Notes: generated by a model not told the origin, from the sequence alone. 64,000 bases of DNA from Micromonospora lupini str. Lupac 08 (GCF_000297395.2 NZ_HF570108.1:4870536-4934535), one strand, 5' to 3'; shown: positions 16,770 to 25,933, counted from the stretch's first letter. A program made the numbers and translations.

Positions 16770-17085
16770 TGGTGTCGGCGGTCTGGTCCTGGCTGCGGTG
16801 TCCCTGGCGGTGATGCCGGTCCTGTCGGCAGCGCAACGCCGCGCCGGTCGCGAACTCGGGTCGGCCTCGGCCGTCGCGGATTCCAAGCAGACCCTGCTGT
16901 GTAGGTACCTCTCGGCGGTGCTGTTGGTCGGGTTGGCGGTCAACTCGCTGTTCGGCTGGTGGTGGGCCGACCCCGCCGCCGCGTTGGTCATCGCCGCGGT
17001 CGCGGTCGAGGAAGGCCGCGAAGCGCGGGGCGGCGACAACTGCTGCACCCCGGCGCAGCGCTGGACTCCCCACCGCAAGCGGTGA
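16770..17085 (+). pseudogene. Cation diffusion facilitator family transporter, C-terminal fragment
   Basis: The frame encodes GVGGLVLAAVSLAVMPVLSAAQRRAGRELGSASAVADSKQTLLCRYLSAVLLVGLAVNSLFGWWWADPAAALVIAAVAVEEGREA. This matches the last membrane helices of CDF-type cation transporters. The first three or so helices are missing and no start codon with ribosome site precedes it. Confidence 0.7.
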
Positions 17086-17102
17086 CGCCAACGGGTGCTG
17101 AC

Positions 17103-18368
17103 TCAGAATCTTGCGCAGGCAGGTGGGGCGCTGATGGCCAGGACGGCGGTGTCGTCGGTCAGCCCGGCGCCGAAGGTGCCGAGCAACTCGGTGACTGCGG
17201 CGACGGCGGAGGCGGCGTTGGTGGGTGCGAGGGAGTGAGCGAACCGAGCGAGGGCCACGGTTCCGTAACGGCCATCGGCGGTCTCGCTGCTGGCGGGGCG
17301 GGCCTCAGTGAGTCCGTCGCTGTAGAGAAGCAATGTGTCGCCGGGGTTCGCCGCGATGGTGGTGTTGGTGTACCGGGTGTTCGGAAAGGCCCCGACGATG
17401 CGGCCCTTCGTACGGTGGTAATGGACGGAGCCGTCGGCCTTCAATACCAGTGGCTCGGGGTGCCCGCCGCTGGCGACGACCGCGGTGAACCCGCCGACGG
17501 CCGGCGTGGGTGTGAGGATGCCGGACACAACTGTGCAGTAGCGGGCGTCCTGGCGGTACTCCTGCCAGAGCACGGTGTTCAGGTTGGCCAGCGCGGCGGC
17601 AGGATCCGGGTTGTAGACGGTCGCAGCCCGCAACGTGTAGCGGGCCAGGGCGGTGACGGCTGCCGCTTCGACGCCTTTGCCGCTGACGTCGCCAAGGAAG
17701 AAACCCCAGCGGCGGTCCTCAAGGGGAAACAGGTCGTAGAAGTCGCCGCCGACTTCGTCTGTGGACGCCGCCCGGTAGTACGCGGCGCTTTCCAGTCCCG
17801 GCGGGGTTTGCAGCACGGCCGGGAGGAGACTGCGCTGCAGTTTGCTGACGAGTTGTCGTAGCCGTTCGTCCTCGCGTTCCGCGGCTCTACGGGCATTGAG
17901 GAGCTCCCGCTCGTAGGAGCGGCGCATCGTGGCGTCGAAGATGGCCGTTCGGATCAGCTGAGGTTGCCCGTCGCTGCCAACCTTGACCGTGGAAGTGACG
18001 AGGACCGGCATGCGAACGCCGTCCTTCGTGCGGAGGTCGAGGGCGACGCCGCCGATCTCGCCCTGCATGGCCAACATTGGCGCGAAGTGCGTTTCGTGGT
18101 AGATCCGACCCCCACCGGTGAGCAGGTCGCTGAAACGGCGCCGACCGACGAGTTCCTCACGGCTGTAGCCGAGCCAGGCCAGCAGCGTGCCGTTGATCTT
18201 CGCGATGGTGCCGTCCAGGAGGGTGGACAGGTTCCCGCACGGCGCATTCTCGTACAGGTCTTCGAGGTCGTCTTCAAGCAACGCGGGAAACCCCGCCTCG
18301 CTCGGTCGTGCGCTTCCGTCGTCGCTGGGACCTGGGCCGCGCGGATCACGCCCCCCAGTGGCGGTCAT
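17103..18368 (-). CDS. rsbP: PAS domain-PP2C (SpoIIE) phosphatase, RsbP-like
   Basis: The ATG at 18368 overlaps the RsbQ-like stop as ATGA, so the upstream open frame to 18533 is not used. The 421-residue product has a PAS domain (about 20-150: LYENAPCGNLSTLLDGTIAKINGTLLAWLGYSREELVG), a coiled linker (about 150-185) and a PPM/SpoIIE phosphatase domain. Metal-binding aspartates are visible in GGDFYDLF, GDVSGKG, YSDGLTEA and LTDDTAVL. In Bacillus, RsbP dephosphorylates the STAS protein RsbV under energy stress. Coupling to an RsbQ homologue makes this identification strong. Confidence 0.88.
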   Translation of the reverse strand: MTATGGRDPRGPGPSDDGSARPSEAGFPALLEDDLEDLYENAPCGNLSTLLDGTIAKINGTLLAWLGYSREELVGRRRFSDLLTGGGRIYHETHFAPMLAMQGEIGGVALDLRTKDGVRMPVLVTSTVKVGSDGQPQLIRTAIFDATMRRSYERELLNARRAAEREDERLRQLVSKLQRSLLPAVLQTPPGLESAAYYRAASTDEVGGDFYDLFPLEDRRWGFFLGDVSGKGVEAAAVTALARYTLRAATVYNPDPAAALANLNTVLWQEYRQDARYCTVVSGILTPTPAVGGFTAVVASGGHPEPLVLKADGSVHYHRTKGRIVGAFPNTRYTNTTIAANPGDTLLLYSDGLTEARPASSETADGRYGTVALARFAHSLAPTNAASAVAAVTELLGTFGAGLTDDTAVLAISAPPACARF

Positions 18369-19171
18369 CGGTAGGCGGCCCTGACAAACGACGTGATCGC
18401 CGCGGTCGTGGCGTGCGGCGCGCTCAGCTGCGGGCAGTGCCCGGTCGCATCCAGTGTGACGAGCTGACTGCCGGCGATCTGCGCGTGCACGAACGCGCCG
18501 ACTTCGGGCGGTGCGATGGCGTCCTGAGCACATTGCAGGATCAGGGTCGGAACGCTCACCGCGGCGAGGTCCGCACGGTTGTCGGACAGGAACGTGGCAC
18601 GGGCGAACACCTGCGCCATCGCCGGGTCCGTCCGGCAGAAACTGGCCGTCAGCTCCTCGCCCAGCTCGGGCCGCTCCGCGTTGCCCATGATCAGGGGTGC
18701 CATGCTCGATGACCAGCCCAGGTAGTTGCTGTCGAGTGACTCCAGCAGGTCGTCGATGTCCTCGCGGGTGAAACCGCCCCGGTAGTCTCCTTCATCGATG
18801 TAGCACGGTGACGGGGTGACCAGGACAAGCGCGGAGAAGCGGTCCGGTTCGCGATTCGCCGCGAGGATCCCGATACTCGAACTGACCGAATGCCCGACGA
18901 AGATCGGCTGCCGGAGGTTCAGGTCCCGGCAGATGGTGAGCACGTCGTCGGCGTAGCCATCCAGGCGGGCGTACCGGTCAGCGTCCCAGGCCGCCGGGTC
19001 AGCCTTGCCGGACCCGACGTGATCGAATAACACCACCTGGGCCCACTGTCCGATTTCGCTGGCGACGTGACGCCACATGTGCTGATCACAGCCGAAGCCG
19101 TGCGCGAGCACAACGGTAGGGCCCCCCTTCCGACCGGTCAGCGTCACGTTGTTGCGGTCCCACACACCCAT
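18365..19171 (-). CDS. rsbQ: RsbQ-like alpha/beta hydrolase (partner of RsbP)
   Basis: The 268-residue product carries the RsbQ hallmarks: oxyanion motif HGFGCDQHMW, nucleophile S95 in FVGHSVSSSIG, then TPSPCYIDEGDYRGGF, NYLGWSSSMAPLIMG, the Asp in LILQCAQDAIAP and the His in DATGHCPQLSAP. RsbQ is thought to supply a small hydrophobic ligand to the PAS domain of RsbP. It starts at ATG 19171, lies 44 nt after an anti-sigma remnant and overlaps rsbP by 4 nt on the same strand. The same arrangement in Bacillus feeds SigB. Confidence 0.9.
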   Translation of the reverse strand: MGVWDRNNVTLTGRKGGPTVVLAHGFGCDQHMWRHVASEIGQWAQVVLFDHVGSGKADPAAWDADRYARLDGYADDVLTICRDLNLRQPIFVGHSVSSSIGILAANREPDRFSALVLVTPSPCYIDEGDYRGGFTREDIDDLLESLDSNYLGWSSSMAPLIMGNAERPELGEELTASFCRTDPAMAQVFARATFLSDNRADLAAVSVPTLILQCAQDAIAPPEVGAFVHAQIAGSQLVTLDATGHCPQLSAPHATTAAITSFVRAAYR

Positions 19172-19215
19172 TCACCTATCCTTCACCACCCCCACCTCGG
19201 GGACCAAGCGCCAGC

Positions 19216-19520
19216 TCAGCTGGGCGATCGTCGGGTGGTGGCGCGGGCAGCCGGGCGAACCCGCCGAGGAATGTGTCGGGCCTCGGAAGCGACGAGCGTG
19301 ATCATCGTGAGGTCGATGTGCTTCGCCGTCGTGGTGGTGTACCAGCCGAGGCGTGACGACAGGGGCTTGCTGATCATGAGCCCACGCCCCCGGAATCCCG
19401 TGACGGTGGAATCGGTGAGGTGCGGAACGCCGGCCGGGTCGCTGTCGGACACATCGAGGATCAGGTACTCGTCGTGGCCGCAGAGTCGAACGGTCGCCGG
19501 CGGCGTGGCCTGTTGGAGCG
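19216..19520 (-). pseudogene. HATPase anti-sigma factor, C-terminal remnant
   Basis: A frame reading LQQATPPATVRLCGHDEYLILDVSDSDPAGVPHLT…GFRGRGLMISKPLSSRLGWY ends at 19216. It matches the C-terminal half of RsbW/SpoIIAB-type kinases, with the GRG-L ATP-lid box. The N-box half is missing, so it cannot bind ATP. It sits directly upstream of rsbQ-rsbP on the same strand, which fits a former anti-sigma/RsbQ/RsbP operon. Confidence 0.6.
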
Positions 19521-19706
19521 CCCGGCCAGTGGGTACCGGTCCTCGAAGTCGGCCTTGCCGCCGGCGCGGTAGCGGGTGATCTTCCCGAGGTCGCGGATCC
19601 GCGGGGAGAGCTGCTTGCCGACCGGGTCGAAGTCCAGCAGACGGCGCAGCTGGTCGCGGTCCCTGTTACGCCAGTCGGGCCACGGTTCCGGGTGTGTGTG
19701 GATCAC
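19461..19706 (-). pseudogene. Fragment of an unidentified protein joined to the anti-sigma remnant
   Basis: The frame reads PDWRNRDRDQLRRLLDFDPVGKQLSPRIRDLGKITRYRAGGKADFEDRYPLAGRSN, which looks like real protein, then becomes arginine-rich noise. I do not recognise the family. It overlaps the anti-sigma remnant in another frame, so the junction is probably a deletion scar. Confidence 0.4.
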
Positions 19707-19799
19707 GCCAGACTCGCGTGGCTCGCCCCGCGTTCAACCGGCCGCGCATCGTCACGGAGCGTGGGGCCCCGTCAGTCGCATGAGCGTGCACCCGATCAT

Positions 19800-20030
19800 G
19801 AAGTCCCGCTGGGGGTGGGGCGGGCTGCGGTCCAGACCGTGCGGGAGGGGTGCTTGTCGGTGAGCGCTGAGCGGGTCGCGTGCAACGAGGCCAGGAGCTG
19901 CAGCCGGTCCGCGTCGGCGCTGCTGCCCGGCCAGCAGTGCCAGCTCCTCGCGCCGTAGCCCGGTGACCTTGCGCAGGCCGCCCGGCTCCAGGCCGACGTC
20001 GTGCGGACGCAGCCGGCCAGGAGGCTGGGT
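19800..20030 (-). pseudogene. XRE-family HTH regulator remnant
   Basis: The minus strand encodes RLRPHDVGLEPGGLRKVTGLRREELALLAG, the N-terminal start of an XRE/MmyB-like regulator. The frame then shifts, and DRLQLLASLHATRSALTDKHPSRTVW follows in another frame to a stop. It overlaps the upstream flank of the methyltransferase gene. Confidence 0.5.
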
Positions 20031-20100
20031 ATCCAGGGGCGCCCGGGAAATGGGCGCGAATCGCCCTCGCGTTGCTCCGGACGCGACTACGGTCAGTCCA

Positions 20101-20880
20101 GTGGTCGACGACCCCAGAGCGGTGGAGGCACTCAAGGCGGACCCGACCCTGTCCGGGTTGCGCCGCTCCCTGGAGGCGTACTACGGCGACCCGGCCCGCG
20201 AGGCGGCGATGGACGCGTTCTACGCGCCCCTGGTTCGCCCAGGGGACCTGGTCTTCGACGTCGGCGCGCACGTGGGCGATCGGCTCGGCAGCTTCCGGCG
20301 GCTGGGCGCCCGCGTGGTGGCCGTCGAGCCGCAACCGCTCTGCACCCAGGCCCTGCGCGCCCTCTACGCGGACGACGACCGGGTGACCGTGGTGGAGGCG
20401 GCGTGCGGGGCGCGTACCGGGCCGGTGCGGCTGCACGTCAACTCGGCGAACCCGACGATCTCCACGGCGTCGGCCGACTTCCTGCAGGCCGCCGAGGGGG
20501 CCAGCGGCTGGAAGGACGAGATCTGGGACGTCGAGATCGAGGTGGCGGGAACCACACTCGACACCCTGGTCGCGGCGCACGGCGTGCCGGCCTTCGTAAA
20601 GATCGACGTGGAGGGATTCGAGGACGCCGTGCTGGCCGGGCTGAGCCGCCCCCTGCCGGCGCTGTCCTTCGAGTTCACCACCATCGAACGGGACCTGGCC
20701 GCGCACTGCTTGGACCAGCTCACCGGCTTGGGCTTCACCAGGTTCACCGTGGCGCTCGGCGACGAGATGGCGTTCGCACTCAATGGCTGGCGGCCGGCGG
20801 GCGAGGTGGCGGCGTACCTCCGGGCGCTGCCCCACGAGGCCAACTCGGGCGACGTCTACGCCCGCGCCCGGCCCGCCTGA
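20101..20880 (+). CDS. FkbM-family methyltransferase
   Basis: The likely start is GTG at 20101; a TACGGT box 9-14 nt before it suggests a leaderless transcript. Earlier in-frame ATGs (such as 20050) lack a ribosome site. The 259-residue product has a Rossmann methyltransferase core: LVFDVGAHVGDRLGSFRRLGARVVAVEPQP (SAM motif I to acidic loop), VEAACGARTGPVRLHV and VPAFVKIDVEGFEDAVLAGL, the FkbM signature. The substrate is unknown (sugar or natural-product hydroxyl are common in the family). No biosynthetic genes adjoin it. Confidence 0.85.
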   Translation: MVDDPRAVEALKADPTLSGLRRSLEAYYGDPAREAAMDAFYAPLVRPGDLVFDVGAHVGDRLGSFRRLGARVVAVEPQPLCTQALRALYADDDRVTVVEAACGARTGPVRLHVNSANPTISTASADFLQAAEGASGWKDEIWDVEIEVAGTTLDTLVAAHGVPAFVKIDVEGFEDAVLAGLSRPLPALSFEFTTIERDLAAHCLDQLTGLGFTRFTVALGDEMAFALNGWRPAGEVAAYLRALPHEANSGDVYARARPA

Positions 20881-21117
20881 TCCTGAACCCCGTCCGCCCA
20901 GGTCACGCAGCGTATTCGTACTCGTCAAGGATGCCACCCAAGGGGTTTATGCCGACGTATGTCGAGAGGGCATGCCTCACCCATGGCCCGGCCCTCGGCC
21001 TCGGTGGCGCCATCGCCACCAATCGTGCCCTCGGCGCACCACGACTACCCGCCCGACTCTTCGGAAGGACCGGTCCGCCGGCCAGCCCTTGCGCCCACCG
21101 TGAGGGAGAATCGAAGA

Positions 21118-21615
21118 ATGTTTGTCATCAGGGAGCGGTTCTTTTCGATCGGCGACGACTTCGACGTACTAGACGAGCACGGCACCAAGGTCTTCCACGT
21201 CGACGGCAAGGTGCTCAGCGTCCGCAACAAGGTCGTCATCGAGGACGCCTCCGGCCATGAGGTCGCCACGCTGCACCGGCACCTGGTGGCGCTGCGTCCC
21301 ACCTACGAGATCCGGATCGGCGGCGAGAAGGCCGCAGAAGTCCGCAAGAAGCTGCTCACGCCGTTCCGCGACAAGTTCACCATCGACGTGCCGGGGCCCA
21401 ACGACCTGGAAATGAAGGGCGACCTGCTCGACCACGAGTACGTGATCGAACGCGACGGCACCGAGGTGGCCGCGGTCTCCAAGCGGTGGCTGACGATCCG
21501 CGACACCTATGCCGTGCAGGTCACCGCCGGTGTCGACCCACTGCTCATCATCGGCAGCGTCCTCGCGCTCGACCTGGCCCTGGACCGCGACAAGAAGAAG
21601 GGCGACGAGGACTGA
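21118..21615 (+). CDS. LURP-one-related / Tubby-like family protein
   Basis: The ATG at 21118 follows GAGGGAGAATCGAAG. The 165-residue product shows the LURP-one barrel pattern: MFVIRERFFSIGDDFDVLDEHGTKVFHVDGK, SVRNKVVIEDASGHEVATLHRHLVALRPTYEI, DKFTIDVPGPNDLEMKGDLLDHEYVIERDGTEVAAVSKRWL and a final hydrophobic helix (DPLLIIGSVLALDLAL). This fold resembles phospholipid scramblases and tubby. Its role in bacteria is not established; it is probably cytoplasmic or membrane-associated. Confidence 0.85.
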   Translation: MFVIRERFFSIGDDFDVLDEHGTKVFHVDGKVLSVRNKVVIEDASGHEVATLHRHLVALRPTYEIRIGGEKAAEVRKKLLTPFRDKFTIDVPGPNDLEMKGDLLDHEYVIERDGTEVAAVSKRWLTIRDTYAVQVTAGVDPLLIIGSVLALDLALDRDKKKGDED

Positions 21616-22252
21616 CCCGTTGGGCGGCAGCAGCGTTGCTCCGGGCCCGCTCGTCGCCGCGACGGTCACCCGGGATCGTCCGCGGCGGATCGCCCCTCAA
21701 TCAGGTCACCATTGCCCGCGACCGTCCACAACGGAGACGGGGCAGGTTATGAGACGTCTCTCTGCCGGCTTCAGGGTGGCGTGCTGAGGCCAGCTTCGTG
21801 GGGACCAGCCCTGTCGAGCCGAGCTCCGCGTTGATCAGCACATGATGAGCGTTTCACTGTCGCCGAAGAGGTCTCAAGCCTGAAGGGCCAGGTCAGAGCG
21901 CCGCATGCGGGATCGGTGTCTCGAATGACGGAACAGCGGCGGACCCCAGCAAGCTCACCGGTAACGCTCCACATCGATCTGCAGCACGTCCACCGACGCG
22001 ACCTTAGGCGAACCGGGACGCCGACCGACGCCAGCGATGCCGGGAACAACTACGCCTGACCACTTCGACCTCTACTGGGAGGTCACGCCGCACCGCGCGA
22101 ATGCAAGACCACAGGTCAACGCCCTCGTCGCCGTCCGGCGTCGGCGAGCACTTCGGCGCGTGACCACTTCGCCAACCTGCACCCAATCTGCTCCCAGTTA
22201 CAAGGCCAGGCCGGCCAATAGCTTGAGGTCACGGCCGACCTATGGTGCCGGC
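21616..22252. other. About 640 bp without a recognisable gene
   Basis: Only short frames of biased composition occur, with no ribosome sites, repeats or family matches. It may be decayed coding sequence. Confidence 0.4.
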
Positions 22253-22718
22253 ATGAGTGTGAATCTCGGGCGAGGAGCGACGGCGGGCAGAGCTTCGGGA
22301 GTTCCTGCGCAGCCGGCGCGCAGGGCTCACCCCGGGTGAGGTCGGGCTGCCGGATGCTTGTCGCCGGCGTACGCCGGGGTTGCGGCGGGAGGAGCTGGCC
22401 ATGCTGGCCGGGGTTGGGGTGTCCTGGTACACGTGGCTGGATCATGGCCGGGACAGCAAGGTGTCCGAGTCGGTGCTGGGCGCGGTCGGGTGGACGCTGC
22501 GGCTGGATACCGCCGAGGCGGCTCACCTCTTCCGGTTGGCGGGTCTCACTCCGGCGGCGCCGACCGGCGAGCGGCGGCCGCCGTCGGCACGTCTCATCAA
22601 ACTGCTCGACGCGTGGGCGCCGCGTCCGGCGTACGTCAGGGATCGGTATTGGAATTTCGTGGCGATCAATGAGCCGGCGCGATTGGTGTTCGGGTTCGGC
22701 AAGACCGACCACAACTGA
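22253..22718 (+). pseudogene. XRE/MmyB-type regulator, frameshifted and truncated
   Basis: The natural start MSVNLG (ATG 22253) is in a different frame from the body, which runs RRAELREFLRSRRAGLTPGEVGLPDACRRRTPGLRREELAMLAGVGVSWYTWLDHGRD…RPAYVRDRYWNFVAINEPARLVFGFGKTDHN and then stops. A one-base insertion near 22268-22272 explains the shift. The protein ends in the first third of the MmyB-like ligand domain, about 120 residues short. Confidence 0.75.
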
Positions 22719-22957
22719 GCGCCGCGTAGGTCGACGCGATCAGCTCGCTGGAGCGGGACCTGCGTGTCGGGCCGCACCCGGCGACGTTCAACCGCTGAGC
22801 GCGCACTGCCTGTCCCCCGCCCCCCAGACACTGGTAGCCGTCGTCTGCCGGTCGGGGAATTCAATATAATTCCCCGACTTTGGAGGACTTACCAAGGAAC
22901 ATGGGCCCTGTGCTGCGGCACCCCCGCTCCAGGGCGCTACCGGGACAAGGGAGCGGC

Positions 22958-24259
22958 ATGGCTCGGCACGAGCGGCCCGTAGATCCAACGGCTGGGCCGT
23001 TGTCGTCCTTCGCCCATGAGCTACGAAAGTTACGTGTCGAAGCGGGAAACCCCACCTACCGGCGATTGGCCGAAGTCGCCGGCTACAGCGCCTCGACGCT
23101 GTCCGCCGCTGCCAGCGGAATCCGGCAACCCAGCCTCGACGTGCTGCTCGCGTACGTCGGGGCCTGCGGCGGGGACACCGCCCAGTGGAGGCAGCGTTGG
23201 TTCGAACTGAACGAGGGACTGGGGCCCGCCAGTTCGGCCAGCGCACCAGCCGACCCGGCGAGGGCAGAAACACCCGACCCGACGCCGGCCGAACCGATCG
23301 CCACGCCCCTTGCCGAGTCACCGTCCACTGTGGCGGCGAGGGATCCATCCGCCCCGGCTACGGGTGAGCCAACCGGCACCAGCGGAGCAGCCGGACCGAC
23401 CCACGACCGGCGCGCGAGCCCCCCGCGGCACCGGAAACTCCGACGGCGACTGGCGCTGGCGGCGGTGGTGGTCGCCGGTCTCGCCGGTACGGCGGCCGTG
23501 GTGCCGATGACCCAGCCGAGGTCGGCGGCCAAGGGGGCGACGTCGGCCGCTGGCACGACGACAACCACGGCCTGCCCGGCGACCACCACGGACGCCGCCT
23601 TCACCGCCGTCACCTACGACGGTGGCGTGCACGTCCGGAGCGAGCCCCGCCGCGACCAGGGCATCCTCTACACCATTCCGCCCGGCTGCGTGGTCGGGCT
23701 CACCGGCTACTGCCTGGGTGAGCGGATCACCGACTCCACCTCCCAGACCCCCGACATCCGCTGGTTCATCCTCGCCGACGGTGGGCTGATCGCCTCCGGG
23801 GTGGTGCACGGCAACCCGCCCACGGGCCTGGAACCGTCCCGCTGCCCGGGCGACCGACCCGGGCCGGCCGCGATCGCCCTCGCGATCGCCCCCGATGTGA
23901 CCGGCCCGGGTGGGTGGCGGCTGAGCGCGACAGGCACGCACGTGGAGATCGTCGGCTTTGCCGCCTACTACGCGGACGACCCCGCGCTGCCGGCGGAGCG
24001 CCGCTGGCACCAGATCGGAATGACCGGCACGGCCGCCCCGCCGTTCGACCTCGTCTGGAAGCTCGACCGCCTGTCCGTGCAACACGGACCTACTGCCGAG
24101 ATCCCGGTGGCCGCGGTCGCCTGTCTCGGCGGTGGCGCGCCGACCGACGTACTCGACGTGCGGGCGGCCCGCCCCGACGGCTCCAGCACCGCCGAGGCCC
24201 TGCCGCTCGCCGCCGACCAGCGGCTCGCGGCCCGCCGTACCGCCTGCCTCTACCCCTGA
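22958..24259 (+). CDS. Membrane-anchored HTH (XRE) protein with extracellular domain
   Basis: The ATG at 22958 follows AAGGGAG; the open frame upstream is unlikely to be coding. The 433-residue product has an N-terminal helix-turn-helix (about 15-75: FAHELRKLRVEAGNPTYRRLAEVAGYSASTLSAAASG), an Ala/Pro/Thr-rich linker, a basic stop and one membrane helix (about 165-185: LALAAVVVAGLAGTAAVVPM). The outside part (about 210-433) contains an SH3-like segment (AVTYDGGVHVRSEPRRDQGILYTIPPGCVVGLTGYC) and a second beta domain with paired cysteines. It could sense an outside signal and regulate DNA directly, but no target is visible. Confidence 0.75.
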   Translation: MARHERPVDPTAGPLSSFAHELRKLRVEAGNPTYRRLAEVAGYSASTLSAAASGIRQPSLDVLLAYVGACGGDTAQWRQRWFELNEGLGPASSASAPADPARAETPDPTPAEPIATPLAESPSTVAARDPSAPATGEPTGTSGAAGPTHDRRASPPRHRKLRRRLALAAVVVAGLAGTAAVVPMTQPRSAAKGATSAAGTTTTTACPATTTDAAFTAVTYDGGVHVRSEPRRDQGILYTIPPGCVVGLTGYCLGERITDSTSQTPDIRWFILADGGLIASGVVHGNPPTGLEPSRCPGDRPGPAAIALAIAPDVTGPGGWRLSATGTHVEIVGFAAYYADDPALPAERRWHQIGMTGTAAPPFDLVWKLDRLSVQHGPTAEIPVAAVACLGGGAPTDVLDVRAARPDGSSTAEALPLAADQRLAARRTACLYP

Positions 24260-24290
24260 TGGGGGCGTCCGCGGACGGCGGACGGCAACC

Positions 24291-24330
24291 ACCGGTGGCC
24301 CGGCGGGACGGATCCCACCGGGCCACCGGT
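24291..24330. terminator. Bidirectional terminator
   Basis: A perfect 13-bp inverted repeat (24291-24303 and 24318-24330, 14-nt loop) lies between the convergent stops at 24259 and 24345. Confidence 0.75.
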
Positions 24331-24344
24331 CAGGTGCACCGAAC

Positions 24345-24803
24345 TCAACAGCCCTGGCGACCGGAGTGGATCCAGTAGGTGGTGCCGGCCCAGTCCATCT
24401 CGCCGTACGCGTCGACGCAGTTGTTCGCCGTGCCGGTCACTCCGCGCGGCCCGGCGTAGTACAGGTAGTCGGCGTTGTCCTTGGTGGAGACCGCAGTGGC
24501 GGTGCACGAGCCGGTGCCGGAGGTCTCCGCGCACCGGGCGATCTGCACGGAGGTCCGCGCCGAGGAGCCGTACGCCGCGCCACGGTGGTACATGCAGGCG
24601 CTGTTCGTGCCGCCGTTGCTGCTGTTGTAGTAGATGACCAGCTCGGCAACGGGCTTGCTCGGCGGGTACGCGTAGCTGTAGGTGATCGTGCCCGAGCACG
24701 CCACCGCCGCCTGCGACGGAGCCGCCGTGACGACCAGCACCGTGCAGAAGGTCAGCATCGCCAGCAGCGCTCCGAACGCCTTGCGCAGCATCATGACTTC
24801 CAC
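24345..24803 (-). CDS. Small secreted cysteine-rich protein (spore-associated protein A-like)
   Basis: The 152-residue product (or 149 from the second ATG) has a clear Sec signal peptide (RKAFGALLAMLTFCTVLVVTAAPSQAA). The mature part of about 118 residues contains six cysteines, enough for three disulfides, and the segment ADYLYYAGPRGVTGTANNCVDAYGEMDW. This resembles the small secreted SapA-type proteins of Streptomyces in size and in the YYAGP…C.…Y pattern; the match is from memory and moderate. It is probably structural or extracellular; the function is unknown. Confidence 0.65.
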   Translation of the reverse strand: MEVMMLRKAFGALLAMLTFCTVLVVTAAPSQAAVACSGTITYSYAYPPSKPVAELVIYYNSSNGGTNSACMYHRGAAYGSSARTSVQIARCAETSGTGSCTATAVSTKDNADYLYYAGPRGVTGTANNCVDAYGEMDWAGTTYWIHSGRQGC

Positions 24804-25336
24804 TCCTCAGGGACGGGGTTGGTTGAGAGTCGTCCCGCCGTCCACTTCTACGGATCAGCGAAGTTGATCGCCGCTGGTGGTGGCGCCAATCAATCAATCT
24901 CGCACAACGCCGAACAACCGCGTGCCGCGTCGCCGCGTGCGGGGAGCGACAAGTGCTGACCACTTCGGTATCCAACAGGACGCCGTACCAACTCTGACCT
25001 GCGGAAACGTGGAGCTGCCGCCAGGGGGCGTGCAGTTGAGTGCCGTTTGATGCCGTTGGGCGCAGTTCAAGGCCGTTCAGGGCACCCCGCTGCTCCCAAC
25101 CTGCTCCTCTTTTCGGGCATGGATTGTTGGAGAAGGGGTCATGATCCGTCGAGGGTCTGCCGGCGCATCGGGGAGTGCAGGATCGGCACTTACACCAGCG
25201 TGAGTCCGGCGCAGGCGACCAGGTGACGATGCGCGGTGAGGGGGCTGGCACCGAGCAGCCGACACCGGCAAAGGGTCACGGAACGTGACGGCTCTGGCTG
25301 AGGGTGACGCGCCCGGCTGGCGGCATGAGGCGATGG
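24804..25336. other. Intergenic stretch holding one copy of a dispersed repeat
   Basis: I see no gene. The stretch contains the repeat copy at 24992-25112. Long minus-strand frames crossing it are not supported. Confidence 0.4.
24992..25112. repeat. Dispersed 120-bp repeat, copy A
   Basis: This stretch matches 31583-31703 at roughly 85% identity over its whole length, including GCAGTTCAAGGCCGTTCA and the final CTGCTCCCAACCTGCTCC-like part. It lies outside genes in both places. The ends show no inverted repeats. It may be an end or attachment relic of an integrated element, since an integrase remnant lies near copy B. Confidence 0.7.
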
Positions 25337-25933
25337 CTAGGGATCCGGCATCAGGCCGGCCACCAGGTCGTGCAAGGTGTGGATGAGGCGGTCTCCATCG
25401 CCACGCTCCAGTGCGTTGAGGATGGGCTCGCTGTGCAGGGTGGCGAGGAGGACGTGGGCGAGCATGTCGGCGTCGAGGTCCTGCCGTTGCTGGTGAATCA
25501 GGTGGCTGATGTGGCCGTGCCAGGACCGGTAGACCGGATGCGCCTCGCGCGGTTCCTGTTCCGGCACGGCAGTGACGGGCGCCGCAGGGCCAAGGGCGGC
25601 GAGCAGGCCCTTGTTGCGGGCGACCATCTCGACCACAGCAGTGAGGAACGCCAGGAGTCGTGCGCGCGGCGGGGCGCCCTGGCCAAGCGGCGGCGGGCCG
25701 GTGGTGATCGCGATCTCCAGGTCTTGCGCGCGTTCCTGCATGAGCGCGCGCATGAGCCCGTGCCGGCTGCCGAAGCGGTGGAAGACGGTGCCCTTGCCGA
25801 CGCCGGCCGCAGCGGCCACCTTCTCCATCGAGATCTGCTGCGGGTGATACCGGGTCAGCAGTTCCTCAGTGGCGCGCAGGATGGCCGTGCGGTTGCGCAT
25901 CGCGTCGGCGCGGAGTCGTTCGGGTTCGGTCAT
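25337..25933 (-). CDS. TetR-family regulator
   Basis: The ATG at 25933 follows GAGGTGGGTGTC. The 198-residue product has an N-terminal TetR HTH (RTAILRATEELLTRYHPQQISMEKVAAAAGVGKGTVFHRFGSRHGLMRALM) and a helical ligand domain. It is divergent to a quinone oxidoreductase gene, and two operator-like sites fill the 86-bp spacer, so it most likely represses both genes and responds to an electrophile or substrate of the oxidoreductase. Confidence 0.9.
   Translation of the reverse strand: MTEPERLRADAMRNRTAILRATEELLTRYHPQQISMEKVAAAAGVGKGTVFHRFGSRHGLMRALMQERAQDLEIAITTGPPPLGQGAPPRARLLAFLTAVVEMVARNKGLLAALGPAAPVTAVPEQEPREAHPVYRSWHGHISHLIHQQRQDLDADMLAHVLLATLHSEPILNALERGDGDRLIHTLHDLVAGLMPDP

Noticed and set aside
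14453..16813. 786-codon plus-strand open frame
   Set aside because: It crosses the antisense of a ligase pseudogene and hflX without any recognisable domain.
24250..25251. 333-codon minus-strand frame over the secreted protein and repeat copy A
   Set aside because: Out of frame with the signal-peptide protein and crosses the repeat; composition-driven.
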